This document shows positions 24,020 to 32,627 of a DNA stretch of 64,000 nucleotides, piece by piece (positions within the stretch are counted from its first letter, which is position 1; the number at the start of each line of letters is the position of its first letter). The stretch covers positions 62,001 through 126,000 of the forward strand of contig CAMVNO010000004.1 of the NCBI GenBank assembly GCA_947168855.1, given 5' to 3'. The position numbers and the translations under genes were made by a program. The notes beneath the pieces are model-generated. The model searched no databases. It was not told where the DNA came from and saw nothing but the letters and a program-made list of their open reading frames with translations. Source of the DNA: an uncultured Clostridia bacterium (GTDB lineage: Bacteria > Bacillota > Clostridia > Christensenellales > CAG-138).

Positions 24020-25445
24020 AGTTTACAACAGACGTTAAAGTGGAAGTCACTTTGATGTCTGTTGTTTTTTTATCCGAGCTGACCTCGATCCGTTCGATCA
24101 GCAGATGGATCGCCCGCTTGTCCGGCGCTTCGCGGATCGACTGCAGCCACTTGATGATGGCATCCGAAGTATACTCCTCCGGCGGTTCGGTGTTTTCCAG
24201 CGCCTCGATTTCGTTCTTGATCTCGTTCATGCGCGCGCTGATGTCGGCGACAACGTCCGGTGCGAAAGCGGACGTGGAGAGATTCCGGATCAGATTGTTG
24301 TATTCCGTCCGCTTCTGATCGATCTGCTTCTTGATCGCCGCCGCAAAGGATTTCCGGCATTCCTTTTTATGATCCTTATAGGAGCGAAGGAAATGCGCGA
24401 TCTTAATCTGCATCGGCTCAGAGATCAGTTCGCTCAGATAATCTTTCACCGCCTTGAGGAGCACATCCTCGCGCACCGTCAGCGCGCCGCAGTTATCCTT
24501 GCATGCGTAGTATACGTATTTGCCGCCCTTCTTATCGGGCGACCGGTGGACGTGCATCTTAGCTCCGCACTTGCAGTAGACAAGTCCGCTGCAGAGAAAT
24601 TCGTTCTGTTTTCTTCCGCATTGTTTCCGTGAATCCATGATTTTCTGCACCTCATCATATGTATTTTTGTCCACGATCGCCGGGATCCCTCCGTCGATCC
24701 GAATGATATTCTCGGATTCCTCCCGACCTTTGCGGTGACGGCATCCTTCCAGCGAGTACACATAGAAGCCCGCATATTTCTCGTTCCGCAGGATCTCGTA
24801 GATCTGGGGATACTTGATCTCGCTTCCGTTCCTTCCGCGCACGCCGGCTTCCTTCATTTCGCGCATCACGCCCAGGAAGCCGTTGCGGTTCAGGGCGGCG
24901 TCAAACATCTTTCTGACCCATATGGCTTCGGACTCGTCGATCACCAGCTTCTGATCGACGATCCGATACCCGAAGGGGGCGGGGCCGCCGTTATGCAGCC
25001 CCTTCAACGCAACCTCGCGATGCCCTTTCCGAACCTCCTTGGCGAGGTTCTTGCTATAATACTCCGACAGCACCCACATCATCTGCTTGGCGAAATCGCC
25101 TTCGATGCTCGTCCCGAAATTCTGCGCGACCGCGATGATCGGGATCTGCTCCTTGTCCAGCAGCTTGGACAGGCGCACGTGCTCCTCCAGTGAACGCGCC
25201 ACGCGGTCGTACTTGTGGATCAGCAGAACATTGAATTTGTGATTATGCGCATCCTCCAGCATGTTTTTATACTGTGTACGCTGGTCTGTCTTCTCCTCCG
25301 TGCCGGAGATCGCCTCGTCGGAATAGATGCGGTAGATGTCCATTCCGTTGTTATTCGCGAATTCCGAACATGCCCGGACCTGTGCCTGTGTGCTCATTTC
25401 CGTCTGATGATCGGAACTGAACCGTGTGTAAATCGCAGCCTTCAA
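23976..25445 (-). CDS. Large serine recombinase (integrase)
   Basis: 489 residues. Resolvase domain with the catalytic Ser in IYTRFSSDHQ (Ser 10) and the DKEQIPIIAVAQNFGTSIEGDF stretch, then the recombinase domain (GGPAPFGYRIVDQ, YPQIYEILRNEKYAGFYVY), a zinc ribbon (LVYCKCGAKMHVH, ACKDNCG) and a coiled-coil. The start is a TTG at 25445 after ggaaggagg, overlapping the stop of the preceding 66-residue gene. The last 13 residues (VAAIRFERMTGRV) and the stop are encoded by the antisense strand of the tRNA-Met, so integration restores or creates the gene end. Confidence 0.93.
   Translation of the reverse strand: MKAAIYTRFSSDHQTEMSTQAQVRACSEFANNNGMDIYRIYSDEAISGTEEKTDQRTQYKNMLEDAHNHKFNVLLIHKYDRVARSLEEHVRLSKLLDKEQIPIIAVAQNFGTSIEGDFAKQMMWVLSEYYSKNLAKEVRKGHREVALKGLHNGGPAPFGYRIVDQKLVIDESEAIWVRKMFDAALNRNGFLGVMREMKEAGVRGRNGSEIKYPQIYEILRNEKYAGFYVYSLEGCRHRKGREESENIIRIDGGIPAIVDKNTYDEVQKIMDSRKQCGRKQNEFLCSGLVYCKCGAKMHVHRSPDKKGGKYVYYACKDNCGALTVREDVLLKAVKDYLSELISEPMQIKIAHFLRSYKDHKKECRKSFAAAIKKQIDQKRTEYNNLIRNLSTSAFAPDVVADISARMNEIKNEIEALENTEPPEEYTSDAIIKWLQSIREAPDKRAIHLLIERIEVSSDKKTTDIKVTSTLTSVVNLVAAIRFERMTGRV
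24025..24072 (+). terminator. Terminator of the tRNA supplied by the integrated element
   Basis: Inverted repeat acaacagac / gtctgttgt (24025-24033, 24057-24065) with an inner aaagtg/cacttt pair, then seven T. It lies inside the 3' coding region of the recombinase on the other strand, so the element brings a new terminator for the host tRNA. Confidence 0.8.
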
Positions 25446-25642
25446 TCTGCATTCCTCCCTTCCGTGTTTTCGGGGATATCCATCCCGAATCCTTCTGCCA
25501 GAAATACGGCAAGGTCCCGGACCGTGATCTCCCCGCAGTCCATGTTTGTTCTGGTCACCTGCTTGGTCTTTCTGTTTACGACGTAGTGTGCAATGACCGG
25601 GATGCACACCTTTTCCGCCCCGACGCGTTCCGCTTTTTTCAT
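25442..25642 (-). CDS. Small protein coupled to the recombinase
   Basis: 66 residues (starts MKKAERVGAEKVCIP, contains GEITVRDLAVFLAEGFGMDI). RBS ggtgagg precedes the ATG; the stop overlaps the TTG start of the recombinase, so translation is probably coupled. I do not recognise a family. A directionality or accessory factor is possible but not shown. Confidence 0.6.
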   Translation of the reverse strand: MKKAERVGAEKVCIPVIAHYVVNRKTKQVTRTNMDCGEITVRDLAVFLAEGFGMDIPENTEGRNAD

Positions 25643-25758
25643 CGTTCTGCCTCACCGGTCAAAAAGAGCGTACCACGGTTCGCGTGAAAACACGAATGTA
25701 CGGGACGGGAAATCCGAAACTTTTTTCACATTTTCGGAAAAGAATCGATATTCACGGT

Positions 25759-26691
25759 TCATCGTTCTTCCTCCCGGCCGCACTTCTGCGGCTTTTTCTG
25801 CTGTTCCAGCATCCGTACAATCGCGTTTCTGATCTGCTGAGGTGTATAATCCGGAAAGAAGAGCTGCAGAACGTCCAGAGGGATCTTCACCATCTCGCGC
25901 TGATTAGCCTTTTCTTCCGCGAGAATATCGAAGACATCATCCTCCGTGAGCTGTTCGTCCGAAAACAGCTTCTTCATCCGGCAGGCCTGGGAGAGCGATG
26001 GCGTGCATTCCTGCTCTCCCATGGCGTCCAGCACCGCATACTGCATTTCCTCGTTCAGATAGGACAGCGCCTCGCCGACGGTCAGCGCCATCTCGCCCCG
26101 GTCCATGCGCTCCAGCAGTTCCGGGATCAGGTTGGTCAGGCGAATATAGCGCTTGACCTGAGAAGCGCTGTCGCCCTCGGAAATGCGCTGGACAGTGAGC
26201 TTCGGACCAACTTGGTCCGAAGTTGCTCGTCCCTGATGTTTGATCGCTTCCATCTTCATCTTGTAAGCAAATGCCTTTTCCGAAGGCAGCAGATGCTCCC
26301 GGTGCAGGTTGCTGTCCACCATTTGAATGACGGCGGCGTCGCGGTCGATTTCGGTGATGATGACCGGGACGTCGGAGAGTCCCGCGAGCTCAGCGGCCTT
26401 TGCGCGCCGGTGTCCGGAAATGATCTCGTAATCATCCGTTCCTTCCAGCGGGCGGACGAGGATCGGAGATAACACGCCGTTTTGCGCGATGCTGTCGCTC
26501 AAAGCAACGAGTTCGGCATCCTCCTGCACGTGATACGGATGTTCCCGGAACGGGCGCAGCCGAGCAAGCGGCAGCATGGTGATCGTTGCGGCTTCACTGC
26601 CATTCTCGGTGTCCGAGGTGTTTTTCGGCTTTACGCCGAGCGCGTTCCGCACACTGTTCCAGTGCGGATTGTTCTGTAGTGTTTCTTTCAT
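25759..26691 (-). CDS. ParB/RepB-like partition protein
   Basis: 310 residues. The ParB N-terminal nucleotide-binding region is clear: LARLRPFREHPYHVQEDAELVALSDSIAQNGVLSPILVRP, then the GHRRAKAAELAGL box and SNLHREHLLPSEKAFAYKMKMEA. A helix-turn-helix follows (ASQVKRYIRLTNLIPELL). No ParA is encoded nearby. Such orphan ParB proteins are common on mobilizable elements next to MobV, where they may regulate or aid transfer. Seven bases separate it from the relaxase gene start region on the same strand. Confidence 0.88.
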   Translation of the reverse strand: MKETLQNNPHWNSVRNALGVKPKNTSDTENGSEAATITMLPLARLRPFREHPYHVQEDAELVALSDSIAQNGVLSPILVRPLEGTDDYEIISGHRRAKAAELAGLSDVPVIITEIDRDAAVIQMVDSNLHREHLLPSEKAFAYKMKMEAIKHQGRATSDQVGPKLTVQRISEGDSASQVKRYIRLTNLIPELLERMDRGEMALTVGEALSYLNEEMQYAVLDAMGEQECTPSLSQACRMKKLFSDEQLTEDDVFDILAEEKANQREMVKIPLDVLQLFFPDYTPQQIRNAIVRMLEQQKKPQKCGREEER

Positions 26692-26697
26692 AGTGAT

Positions 26698-27639
26698 TTA
26701 CCTTTCTTTTCCATGTTGTTTTAGTTTTTGTTCCAGTGAGCGTCGCAACTCCGGCGGAAGCATTTCGATCGCCGCGACGGCTTTGTCCTTCTCGGCCTGT
26801 AGTGCATCGATCTTGCATCCCAAAGCGAACAGCTCGGTATCCTGCTCTTCCAGCAGGGCGTCCTTTTCTTTGATCGCTTCTCGCAGTGCTTTCGCCTGCT
26901 CGTCAATCAGTTTTGACTGTGCCTGCAGCTTGTATAGGTCAGGCAAATACTGCCCGAGCAGCGCCAGCGCCTCGTCGCGCTTCCTGCCAGAGTTAAAGAC
27001 CGTTACGTCGCTGATCGCCTTCATGATCGCGTCGTAGCTCTTGCTCGCGTTGTCCATCGCCCGGAAGAGATACGGCGGGATATGCTTGCGATGTGTGATC
27101 GCCGACGGCAGCCCGCGTTCCAGCTCCGGATAGAACCCGTGCATGTACTCGTAGAAGTCATCCTGCCATTCCGACATCCGCGCACGGTTGCCGAGGATGT
27201 CCTTTGCGGACAGGCGACCGTCCTTCGTGATCGGGCAGAAGCAGAGGTGCATGTGCGGCGACGTTTCATCCATGTGGACGATCGCCGAGATCACATGCTC
27301 CTTTCCGATCCGGTCGTACAGAAAAGCGGCAGCCCTTTCAAAGTACTGCCGCTGTTCCGCTGGATTCAGTTTTGAGATGAACTCGGGTGACGCCGTTAGC
27401 ATCGTTTCCACCATGACGACGCTGTTGGCGCGTGTCCGGCACCCGGCCTGTTCGATCATCTCCGTATACCGCTGTTTGTATTTGCCGTTCGGTTCCACCA
27501 GATGATAGTTGTCTTTGGTTCGATCCCGGTCGATGTTCGGATTGCTTTTGTACTCCGACTTCAGCCGTTCGTTATGGCGGTTCTTGGCAGCCACACCGCC
27601 TGCCGCGCATTTTTGGAATCGCATGATCGCGTATGGCAT
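26698..27639 (-). CDS. mobV: MobV-family relaxase (Pre/Mob)
   Basis: 313 residues. The N-terminal MPYAIMRFQKCAAGGVAAKNRHNER and the metal-binding motif HMDETSPHMHLCFCPI (H-x-D-E-x-x-P-H-x-H) define the MobV family. The C-terminus is a coiled coil (KLQAQSKLIDEQAKALREAIKEKDALLEEQ). It cuts one strand at oriT to start plasmid-like transfer, using conjugation machinery from another element. The start at 27639 has RBS gaaggagg. The predicted oriT lies about 215 bases upstream. Confidence 0.92.
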   Translation of the reverse strand: MPYAIMRFQKCAAGGVAAKNRHNERLKSEYKSNPNIDRDRTKDNYHLVEPNGKYKQRYTEMIEQAGCRTRANSVVMVETMLTASPEFISKLNPAEQRQYFERAAAFLYDRIGKEHVISAIVHMDETSPHMHLCFCPITKDGRLSAKDILGNRARMSEWQDDFYEYMHGFYPELERGLPSAITHRKHIPPYLFRAMDNASKSYDAIMKAISDVTVFNSGRKRDEALALLGQYLPDLYKLQAQSKLIDEQAKALREAIKEKDALLEEQDTELFALGCKIDALQAEKDKAVAAIEMLPPELRRSLEQKLKQHGKER

Positions 27640-27839
27640 ATGTGCCTCCTTCTTTGTTTGATTGGTGTTTTCAAGGAACATTGCAACCGTGTGTGTTTAC
27701 AGGGATTGCAATGTTGATTCACTCCCTGCGGGGAGGTCAGAATCCTGCATTGCCGCTGCAAAGAAATCTCGGGAACGCACTGTGTTCCCTCGATTTCTTC
27801 GCCCGCAGGCGACTGCTCGGATCGGGTTTCTCCCGATGC

Positions 27840-27890
27840 GGCAAAGCAGTATAACACACTACACCTATATGATAGGTGGTGTGCCCCTGC
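27840..27890 (-). other. Predicted oriT of pMV158 (MobV) type
   Basis: On the minus strand the sequence reads TAGTGTGTTATACT, which matches the nick region of the pMV158 family (cleavage after TAGTGTG, i.e. between 27855 and 27854). An inverted repeat (27855-27868 and 27872-27883, with a two-base bulge) lies directly 5' of the nick, as in that family. The remaining gene-free bases (27640-27993) hold a few imperfect hairpins, for instance gattgcaatgttg near 27710 and its near copy near 28010. Confidence 0.8.
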
Positions 27891-27993
27891 AGGGAGCCAA
27901 AGGACGGTTCGGAACCGTCCATGTACGCCGGCAGCGATCAAAAGCATTTATCTTTTGACCGGTTCTGCCGCAGGGTTCGGAAGATTGCAGTCC

Positions 27994-28992
27994 CTAAAGA
28001 CACACAATGTTGCAATCTTCCTTGTCCTGCTGCGGACGCAGCCAGTACCACGCGTTGCCGCGCTTGGCCGACTGGATGCCGAGCTTTTTCTTCGCCTCGT
28101 CAACCGTGCGTTTGCTGATGCTGTTTTCGAGGAAGAAGTCGTAGATCTGCTGGCACAGGATCTCGTCCGCGCTTTGGAACACGTCCTGCAGCGTCGCGCA
28201 TACCTGATCGAGCTTCGTCGGCTTGTAGTCCGGCAGATCGCCGCAGTTCAGCAGCTGATTCGCGCTGATCTCGCTGACGCCTTCAAAGTACATCCGGTTA
28301 TTCTCTTTCGTGAATACCAGCGTCTGCCCTTTCGGGGCGAGGCTGCATTTGACGTGCGCCAGATAGACCTCATCCGAATGATCGTCCTTCGTACCGAGCA
28401 GCAGGACGCTGCGCGCGGCGCCGCTGATGTCCATGGAGCCGAGCCCTCGCGTGATCGCCGGTCCGCCTTTCATCTTGTTCAGATGTTCAATCAGCAGGAT
28501 CGCGCACTTGGTACGCTGCGCAACGTCCACGAGACGGTTCATGACGGCACGTACTTCGTTCGCTCGGTGCATGTCCACGTCCGCGCCGATATACGCCTGC
28601 AGCGGATCGAGTACGAACAGCCCTGCGTTCTTTTCCAGGATCGTCTGTTCGATGCGTTCGTCTGTGAAGCACAGGGGATCGTCATGCTCGTCGATAAAGA
28701 AGATCCGCGTACAGTCCGCCGCCGCGGAATCGAGCCGCGGCTTGATCGTATCGTCAACAGCGTCTTCCGCGTTCTGGTATACGCAGGCGATCGGTTCGCG
28801 CCAGTTTTCCTCGTTGAACAGCGGTCTGCCGGTGCTCAACGCGGCGATCAGCGCCACGACGAACATGGACTTCCCGTCGCCGGGCATACCGCGGATGATC
28901 GTTACCTTACCTCTCGGCAGGTACGGCTTCCACAGCCATTCCACGTCCACGACATGGACGTCGGCCATACAGTTGATTTTCGCTTTCTTCAT
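27994..28992 (-). CDS. RepA-like AAA ATPase/helicase
   Basis: 332 residues. Walker A is IIRGMPGDGKSMFV and Walker B FVLDPLQAYIG; ILLIEHLNK is a later strand of the RecA-like fold (AAA_25 family). It is related to plasmid replicative helicases of the RSF1010 RepA type. A winged-helix-like C-terminus follows (SADEILCQQIYDFFLENSISKRTVDEAKKKLG). The start at 28992 has RBS ggaaaggaggg; the open frame runs further but without family similarity. Upstream is the repeat array 29319-29840, a possible origin. Confidence 0.88.
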   Translation of the reverse strand: MKKAKINCMADVHVVDVEWLWKPYLPRGKVTIIRGMPGDGKSMFVVALIAALSTGRPLFNEENWREPIACVYQNAEDAVDDTIKPRLDSAAADCTRIFFIDEHDDPLCFTDERIEQTILEKNAGLFVLDPLQAYIGADVDMHRANEVRAVMNRLVDVAQRTKCAILLIEHLNKMKGGPAITRGLGSMDISGAARSVLLLGTKDDHSDEVYLAHVKCSLAPKGQTLVFTKENNRMYFEGVSEISANQLLNCGDLPDYKPTKLDQVCATLQDVFQSADEILCQQIYDFFLENSISKRTVDEAKKKLGIQSAKRGNAWYWLRPQQDKEDCNIVCL

Positions 28993-29318
28993 TTTCCCTC
29001 CTTTCCGAGCGGATAAGAAAAGAGCCGCTGCCCGGCTCCCGAGAATCCCGCTCAATTTGTTCTCGTCCGAATGGTTCCGTTCCCGCAATGCGGTGCGATG
29101 CGGTTTCACCTCCTTCTCTGAAAAGTGGGCGCAGTATTCGAATATGAACTGCCGGTTTCTGTTTTCTTACCTTTCCGGACCGTCGTTCTCACGCATGTTC
29201 TGTCGAACCCCCGCATCCCGCGGAGCCGCCCAATGCTGTGACGCGTTCAAGGCGGAAGTATCATTCTGGTGTTGTCCGGATCGGCTATTCAGTTGTCAAA
29301 GTGCTCGGAGCGTATAAA

Positions 29319-29840
29319 CCCCTCTATCTTTCTAACGGACAAAAAATTCGGGGGTGGCCCAGGTTTTTGGAAGAAAAAATATTTTTCTCTCTATCTTTCT
29401 AAGGGTCACTAAAACCCAGGGTGTCCAAACGAAAAATAAAAAGAATAATATATTTACGGCCTTTTTCGTGAGGGATGTCCCAAATTCGGGACAAGCAAAC
29501 CCTTTTAGCCCTTCCGGCTCTAATGTCCCTCTACCTATAACGGCATTTCAGAAAGGGTGTTTTGGACAAAAATCGGCAGTTTTCAGGAATATATTTTTTC
29601 AAAAAGACAATACGTGCTTCTGAGTGATAATACGTATAAACCCGGAATCGTTCCGAAAGTGCCGGCTGTCGAACCCCCTCACTTATAACGGCATCGATCG
29701 AAGCCGTTTTTCACGGTCTGGAGAGGAATATATTTTTCAATCACGATTTATCCCTCCAATAACTAGCCCACGAAAACGCGAAATGTTACCGGGGTAAACG
29801 GGAAAAAGATTGTGAACTTTTTCCCCTCTACCTATATCGG
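29319..29840 (+). repeat. Degenerate ~148-bp repeat array, iteron-like
   Basis: Five copies of a 20-base motif (consensus CCCCTCTAYCTWTMTAACGG) start near 29319, 29386, 29524, 29673 and 29821; the last three are spaced about 148 bases. Between them a second motif (ggaatatatttttcaa) recurs at about 29590 and 29726, with weaker copies near 29372 and 29440. The array fills most of the 1.1-kb gene-free stretch 28993-30078 and is AT-rich outside the motifs. Confidence 0.7.
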
Positions 29841-30021
29841 GTGTTGAGAACCGGGTTTTTGAAATGGAAAAAGCGGCAATTTGTGTTATTTTTCTCTGAC
29901 AAGCCCTGCGATTGCACGCAAAAAACAGCAGCACCCGGCTGCTGATAAATCTTTTCGATCTTATATTACTCATTCATGACATTTCAATTTAGTCAAATAT
30001 GTGAAAAATGACCAAATTAAA

Positions 30022-30050
30022 TTGACAAATGAAGGAATTAAGCGTAAAAT
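30022..30050 (+). promoter_or_regulatory. Promoter of the fic-hsd operon
   Basis: TTGACA, 17-base spacer, TAAAAT. It lies inside the longest possible reading frame of fic and so shows that translation must begin later, at 30079. A near-palindrome (tttagtca ... tgaccaaa, 29991-30018) sits just upstream and could bind a regulator. Confidence 0.8.
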
Positions 30051-30078
30051 GAGGGCAAGAATTAATGTGAGGGCGTAT

Positions 30079-31134
30079 ATGCGAACGTTTGATTTCAAAA
30101 TCGATTATCTGAAACTGCTTCAGCCGGACATCGTGGCCATGCTGACGACAATCCATGAACACAAGGGAGAACAATCCGCGCAGCCGGAACGCGAAGTGGT
30201 TGAGCAGCTCCTGGAGATCGCAATGATCCAGAGCACCGAGGCGTCGAACCGCATCGAGGGCATCATCACGACCGATGACCGGCTTAAAAAGCTCGTACAG
30301 CAGAAGACCATGCCGAAAACCCGCAGCGAGCGCGAGATTGCGGGTTACCGAGACGTGCTTACGACGATCCATGAGAACTACGCATATATCCCGCCCCGTC
30401 CGTCGATGATCCTGCAGCTGCACCGCGATCTGTATAAGTTCAGCGGCAAGTCCATCGGCGGCAGCTTCAAGGCAACGGACAATGTGATTGCGGAGGAGCT
30501 TCCGGACGGCACGCGACGCGTGCGCTTTTCGCCGCTGTCCGCGTGGGAGACGCCGCAGGCGATGGACGATCTCTGCACGGCGTTCGACCGGGCAGTACAG
30601 GATCCGGAGTGCGATCCGCTGCTGCTGATCCCGATGTTTATTCTGGATTTCCTTTGTATCCATCCGTTTTCCGACGGCAACGGCCGCATGAGCCGGCTTC
30701 TGACACTGCTGCTTCTGTATCGAGCGGGCTACGTCGTCGGAAAATACATCAGCTTGGAGAAACTGATCGCAGACAGCAAGGAAACCTATTACGAAGCGCT
30801 TGCGGACAGTTCGGAAAACTGGCACGAGGGCACAAATGACTATGCGCCGTTCGTGCGGTATCTTTTGGGCGTTATCGCTGCGGCGTACCGCGCGTTCGAC
30901 GACCGGCTGCGGCTTTTGAAAAACAGCGGCAATTCCAAGTCCGCGCGCATCCGCGAAATGATCCGCGCGCATCTCGGCAGAATCACCAAGAGCGAGATCA
31001 TGGCGCAGTGTCCGGATATCAGTCAGGTGACGGTGCAGCGCGCGCTTGCAGAACTCATCGAACGCGGCGAGATCATCAAGATCGGCGGCGGACGCTACAC
31101 ATCCTATACATGGAATCGGGAGGCAGAAAAATGA
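30079..31134 (+). CDS. Fic-family protein (adenylyltransferase type)
   Basis: 351 residues. The Fic core motif HPFSDGNGRMSR is intact (about residue 195). An N-terminal inhibitory helix carries S-NRI-EG (about 56-61), the S/T-x-x-x-E-G motif that blocks ATP binding. The C-terminus is a winged helix (ITKSEIMAQCPDISQVTVQRALAELIERGEI). It presumably moves AMP onto a target protein or itself. Start ATG 30079 has RBS gtgaggg and follows the promoter. The stop overlaps the hsdM start by four bases, so it is the first gene of the restriction operon and may act as its regulator (inference). Confidence 0.9.
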   Translation: MRTFDFKIDYLKLLQPDIVAMLTTIHEHKGEQSAQPEREVVEQLLEIAMIQSTEASNRIEGIITTDDRLKKLVQQKTMPKTRSEREIAGYRDVLTTIHENYAYIPPRPSMILQLHRDLYKFSGKSIGGSFKATDNVIAEELPDGTRRVRFSPLSAWETPQAMDDLCTAFDRAVQDPECDPLLLIPMFILDFLCIHPFSDGNGRMSRLLTLLLLYRAGYVVGKYISLEKLIADSKETYYEALADSSENWHEGTNDYAPFVRYLLGVIAAAYRAFDDRLRLLKNSGNSKSARIREMIRAHLGRITKSEIMAQCPDISQVTVQRALAELIERGEIIKIGGGRYTSYTWNREAEK

Positions 31135-32627
31135 TCACGGGAGAACTGAAAAACAAAATCGACGCGCTGTGGGACATCTTTGCGGCGGGCGGGATCGTGA
31201 ATCCTCTGACGGTCGTGGAGCAGATGACCTACCTGATGTTCATCCGCGACCTCGACGACGCGGACAACCTCAAGGCAAAGGAAGCCGCCATGCTCGGGCT
31301 GCCGCATGAAAGCATCTTCAAGGGCGAGGTCGAGATCGGCGGGAACAAGGTCAACGGCACGCAGCTCAAGTGGAGCGTCTTCCGCGATTTCCCGGCGGGC
31401 AAGATGTATTCCGTCGTACAGGAATGGGTGTTCCCGTTCATCAAAAACCTGCACAGCGACAAGAACAGCGCCTATGCAAAATACATGGACGACGCGATCT
31501 TCATGATCCCGACGCCGCTGATGCTTTCCAAGGTCGTGGACAGCATGGACGCCATCTATGAGCTGATCGCCAAGCAGAAGGAGACCGACACCAAGGGCGA
31601 CGTCTATGAATACATCCTCTCGAAGATCTCCGCGTCCGGCAGGATCGGACAGTTCCGCACCCCGCGCCATATCATCCGCATGATGGTCGAACTGATGGAT
31701 CCGCAGCCCGACGAGACCGTCTGCGACCCCGCCTGCGGCACCGCGGGTTTCCTTGTGGCGACGGCGGAATACCTGAACGAGCCGGAGCGCCGCTCCTTCC
31801 TGTTCAACCGGCAGAAGAAGGATCATTATATGAACCACATGTTCCACGGCTTTGACATGGACCGTACCATGCTGCGCATCGGCGCCATGAACATGATCGC
31901 GCACGGTATCGAAAACCCCTATATCGAATACCGCGACAGCCTGTCCGACCAGAACCCTGACCGCGAGAAGTATTCGCTGATTCTGGCGAATCCGCCGTTC
32001 AAGGGCTCGCTTGACGCGGATATCGTTTCGACCGATCTTCTGAAGGTCTGCAAAACACGCAAGACCGAGCTGCTGTTCCTTGTGTTGTTCCTCCGGATGC
32101 TGCGCACCGGCGGACGCTGCGCCTGCATCGTTCCGGACGGCGTGCTGTTCGGTTCATCTACCGCGCATAAGGCGATCCGCAAAGCGCTGATCGAGGAGAA
32201 CCGCCTCGAAGCCGTGATCTCCATGCCCTCTGGCGTGTTCAAGCCGTACGCGGGCGTCAGTACCGCGGTGCTGATCTTTACCAAGACCGGGCACGGCGGC
32301 ACGGATAAGGTCTGGTTCTATGATATGCAGGCGGACGGATTCTCTCTGGACGACAAGCGCACGCCGACCAAGGACAACGACATCCCCGATATCGTCAAGC
32401 GCTTTCGTGCGCTCGACGCCGAAGCCGACCGCCCGCGCACGGCGCAGTCCTTCCTCGTGCCGAAAGCGGAAATTGCGGCAAACGACTATGACCTTTCGAT
32501 CAACAAATACAAACAGACGGACTATAAGCCCGTGGAGTACCCGCCGACCAGCGAGATCCTCAGGGAACTGAACGATCTCGAAACGCAGATCGCCGCCGGC
32601 CTGAAGGAATTGGAGGGGATGCTTTGA
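31131..32627 (+). CDS. hsdM: Type I restriction-modification methylase HsdM
   Basis: 498 residues. N-terminal HsdM helical domain, then the N6-adenine methylase core with motif I DPACGTAGF (199-207) and catalytic motif IV NPPF (287-290). It methylates adenine in the site read by HsdS. The gene is GC-rich, unlike the next five genes (32.6-37.5 kb). Start overlaps the fic stop. Confidence 0.96.
   Translation: MITGELKNKIDALWDIFAAGGIVNPLTVVEQMTYLMFIRDLDDADNLKAKEAAMLGLPHESIFKGEVEIGGNKVNGTQLKWSVFRDFPAGKMYSVVQEWVFPFIKNLHSDKNSAYAKYMDDAIFMIPTPLMLSKVVDSMDAIYELIAKQKETDTKGDVYEYILSKISASGRIGQFRTPRHIIRMMVELMDPQPDETVCDPACGTAGFLVATAEYLNEPERRSFLFNRQKKDHYMNHMFHGFDMDRTMLRIGAMNMIAHGIENPYIEYRDSLSDQNPDREKYSLILANPPFKGSLDADIVSTDLLKVCKTRKTELLFLVLFLRMLRTGGRCACIVPDGVLFGSSTAHKAIRKALIEENRLEAVISMPSGVFKPYAGVSTAVLIFTKTGHGGTDKVWFYDMQADGFSLDDKRTPTKDNDIPDIVKRFRALDAEADRPRTAQSFLVPKAEIAANDYDLSINKYKQTDYKPVEYPPTSEILRELNDLETQIAAGLKELEGML

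Larger units (their letters stand above)
24008..29980. mobile_element. Integrative mobilizable element module at tRNA-Met
   Basis: A serine recombinase at the tRNA junction, a ParB-like protein, a MobV relaxase with an oriT, a RepA-like ATPase and an origin-like repeat array form a complete set for integration, replication and mobilisation. The left end is at the tRNA 3' end. The right end is not certain: the module itself ends near 29.98 kb, but the defence genes up to 46.3 kb may be cargo. A copy of the last 12 tRNA bases (tcgccgctacca) occurs at 46332-46343. Confidence 0.7.

Noticed and set aside
29319..29840. CRISPR-like array
   Set aside because: Motifs are 20 bases, imperfect and 67-148 bases apart with related sequence between them; no cas genes are present.
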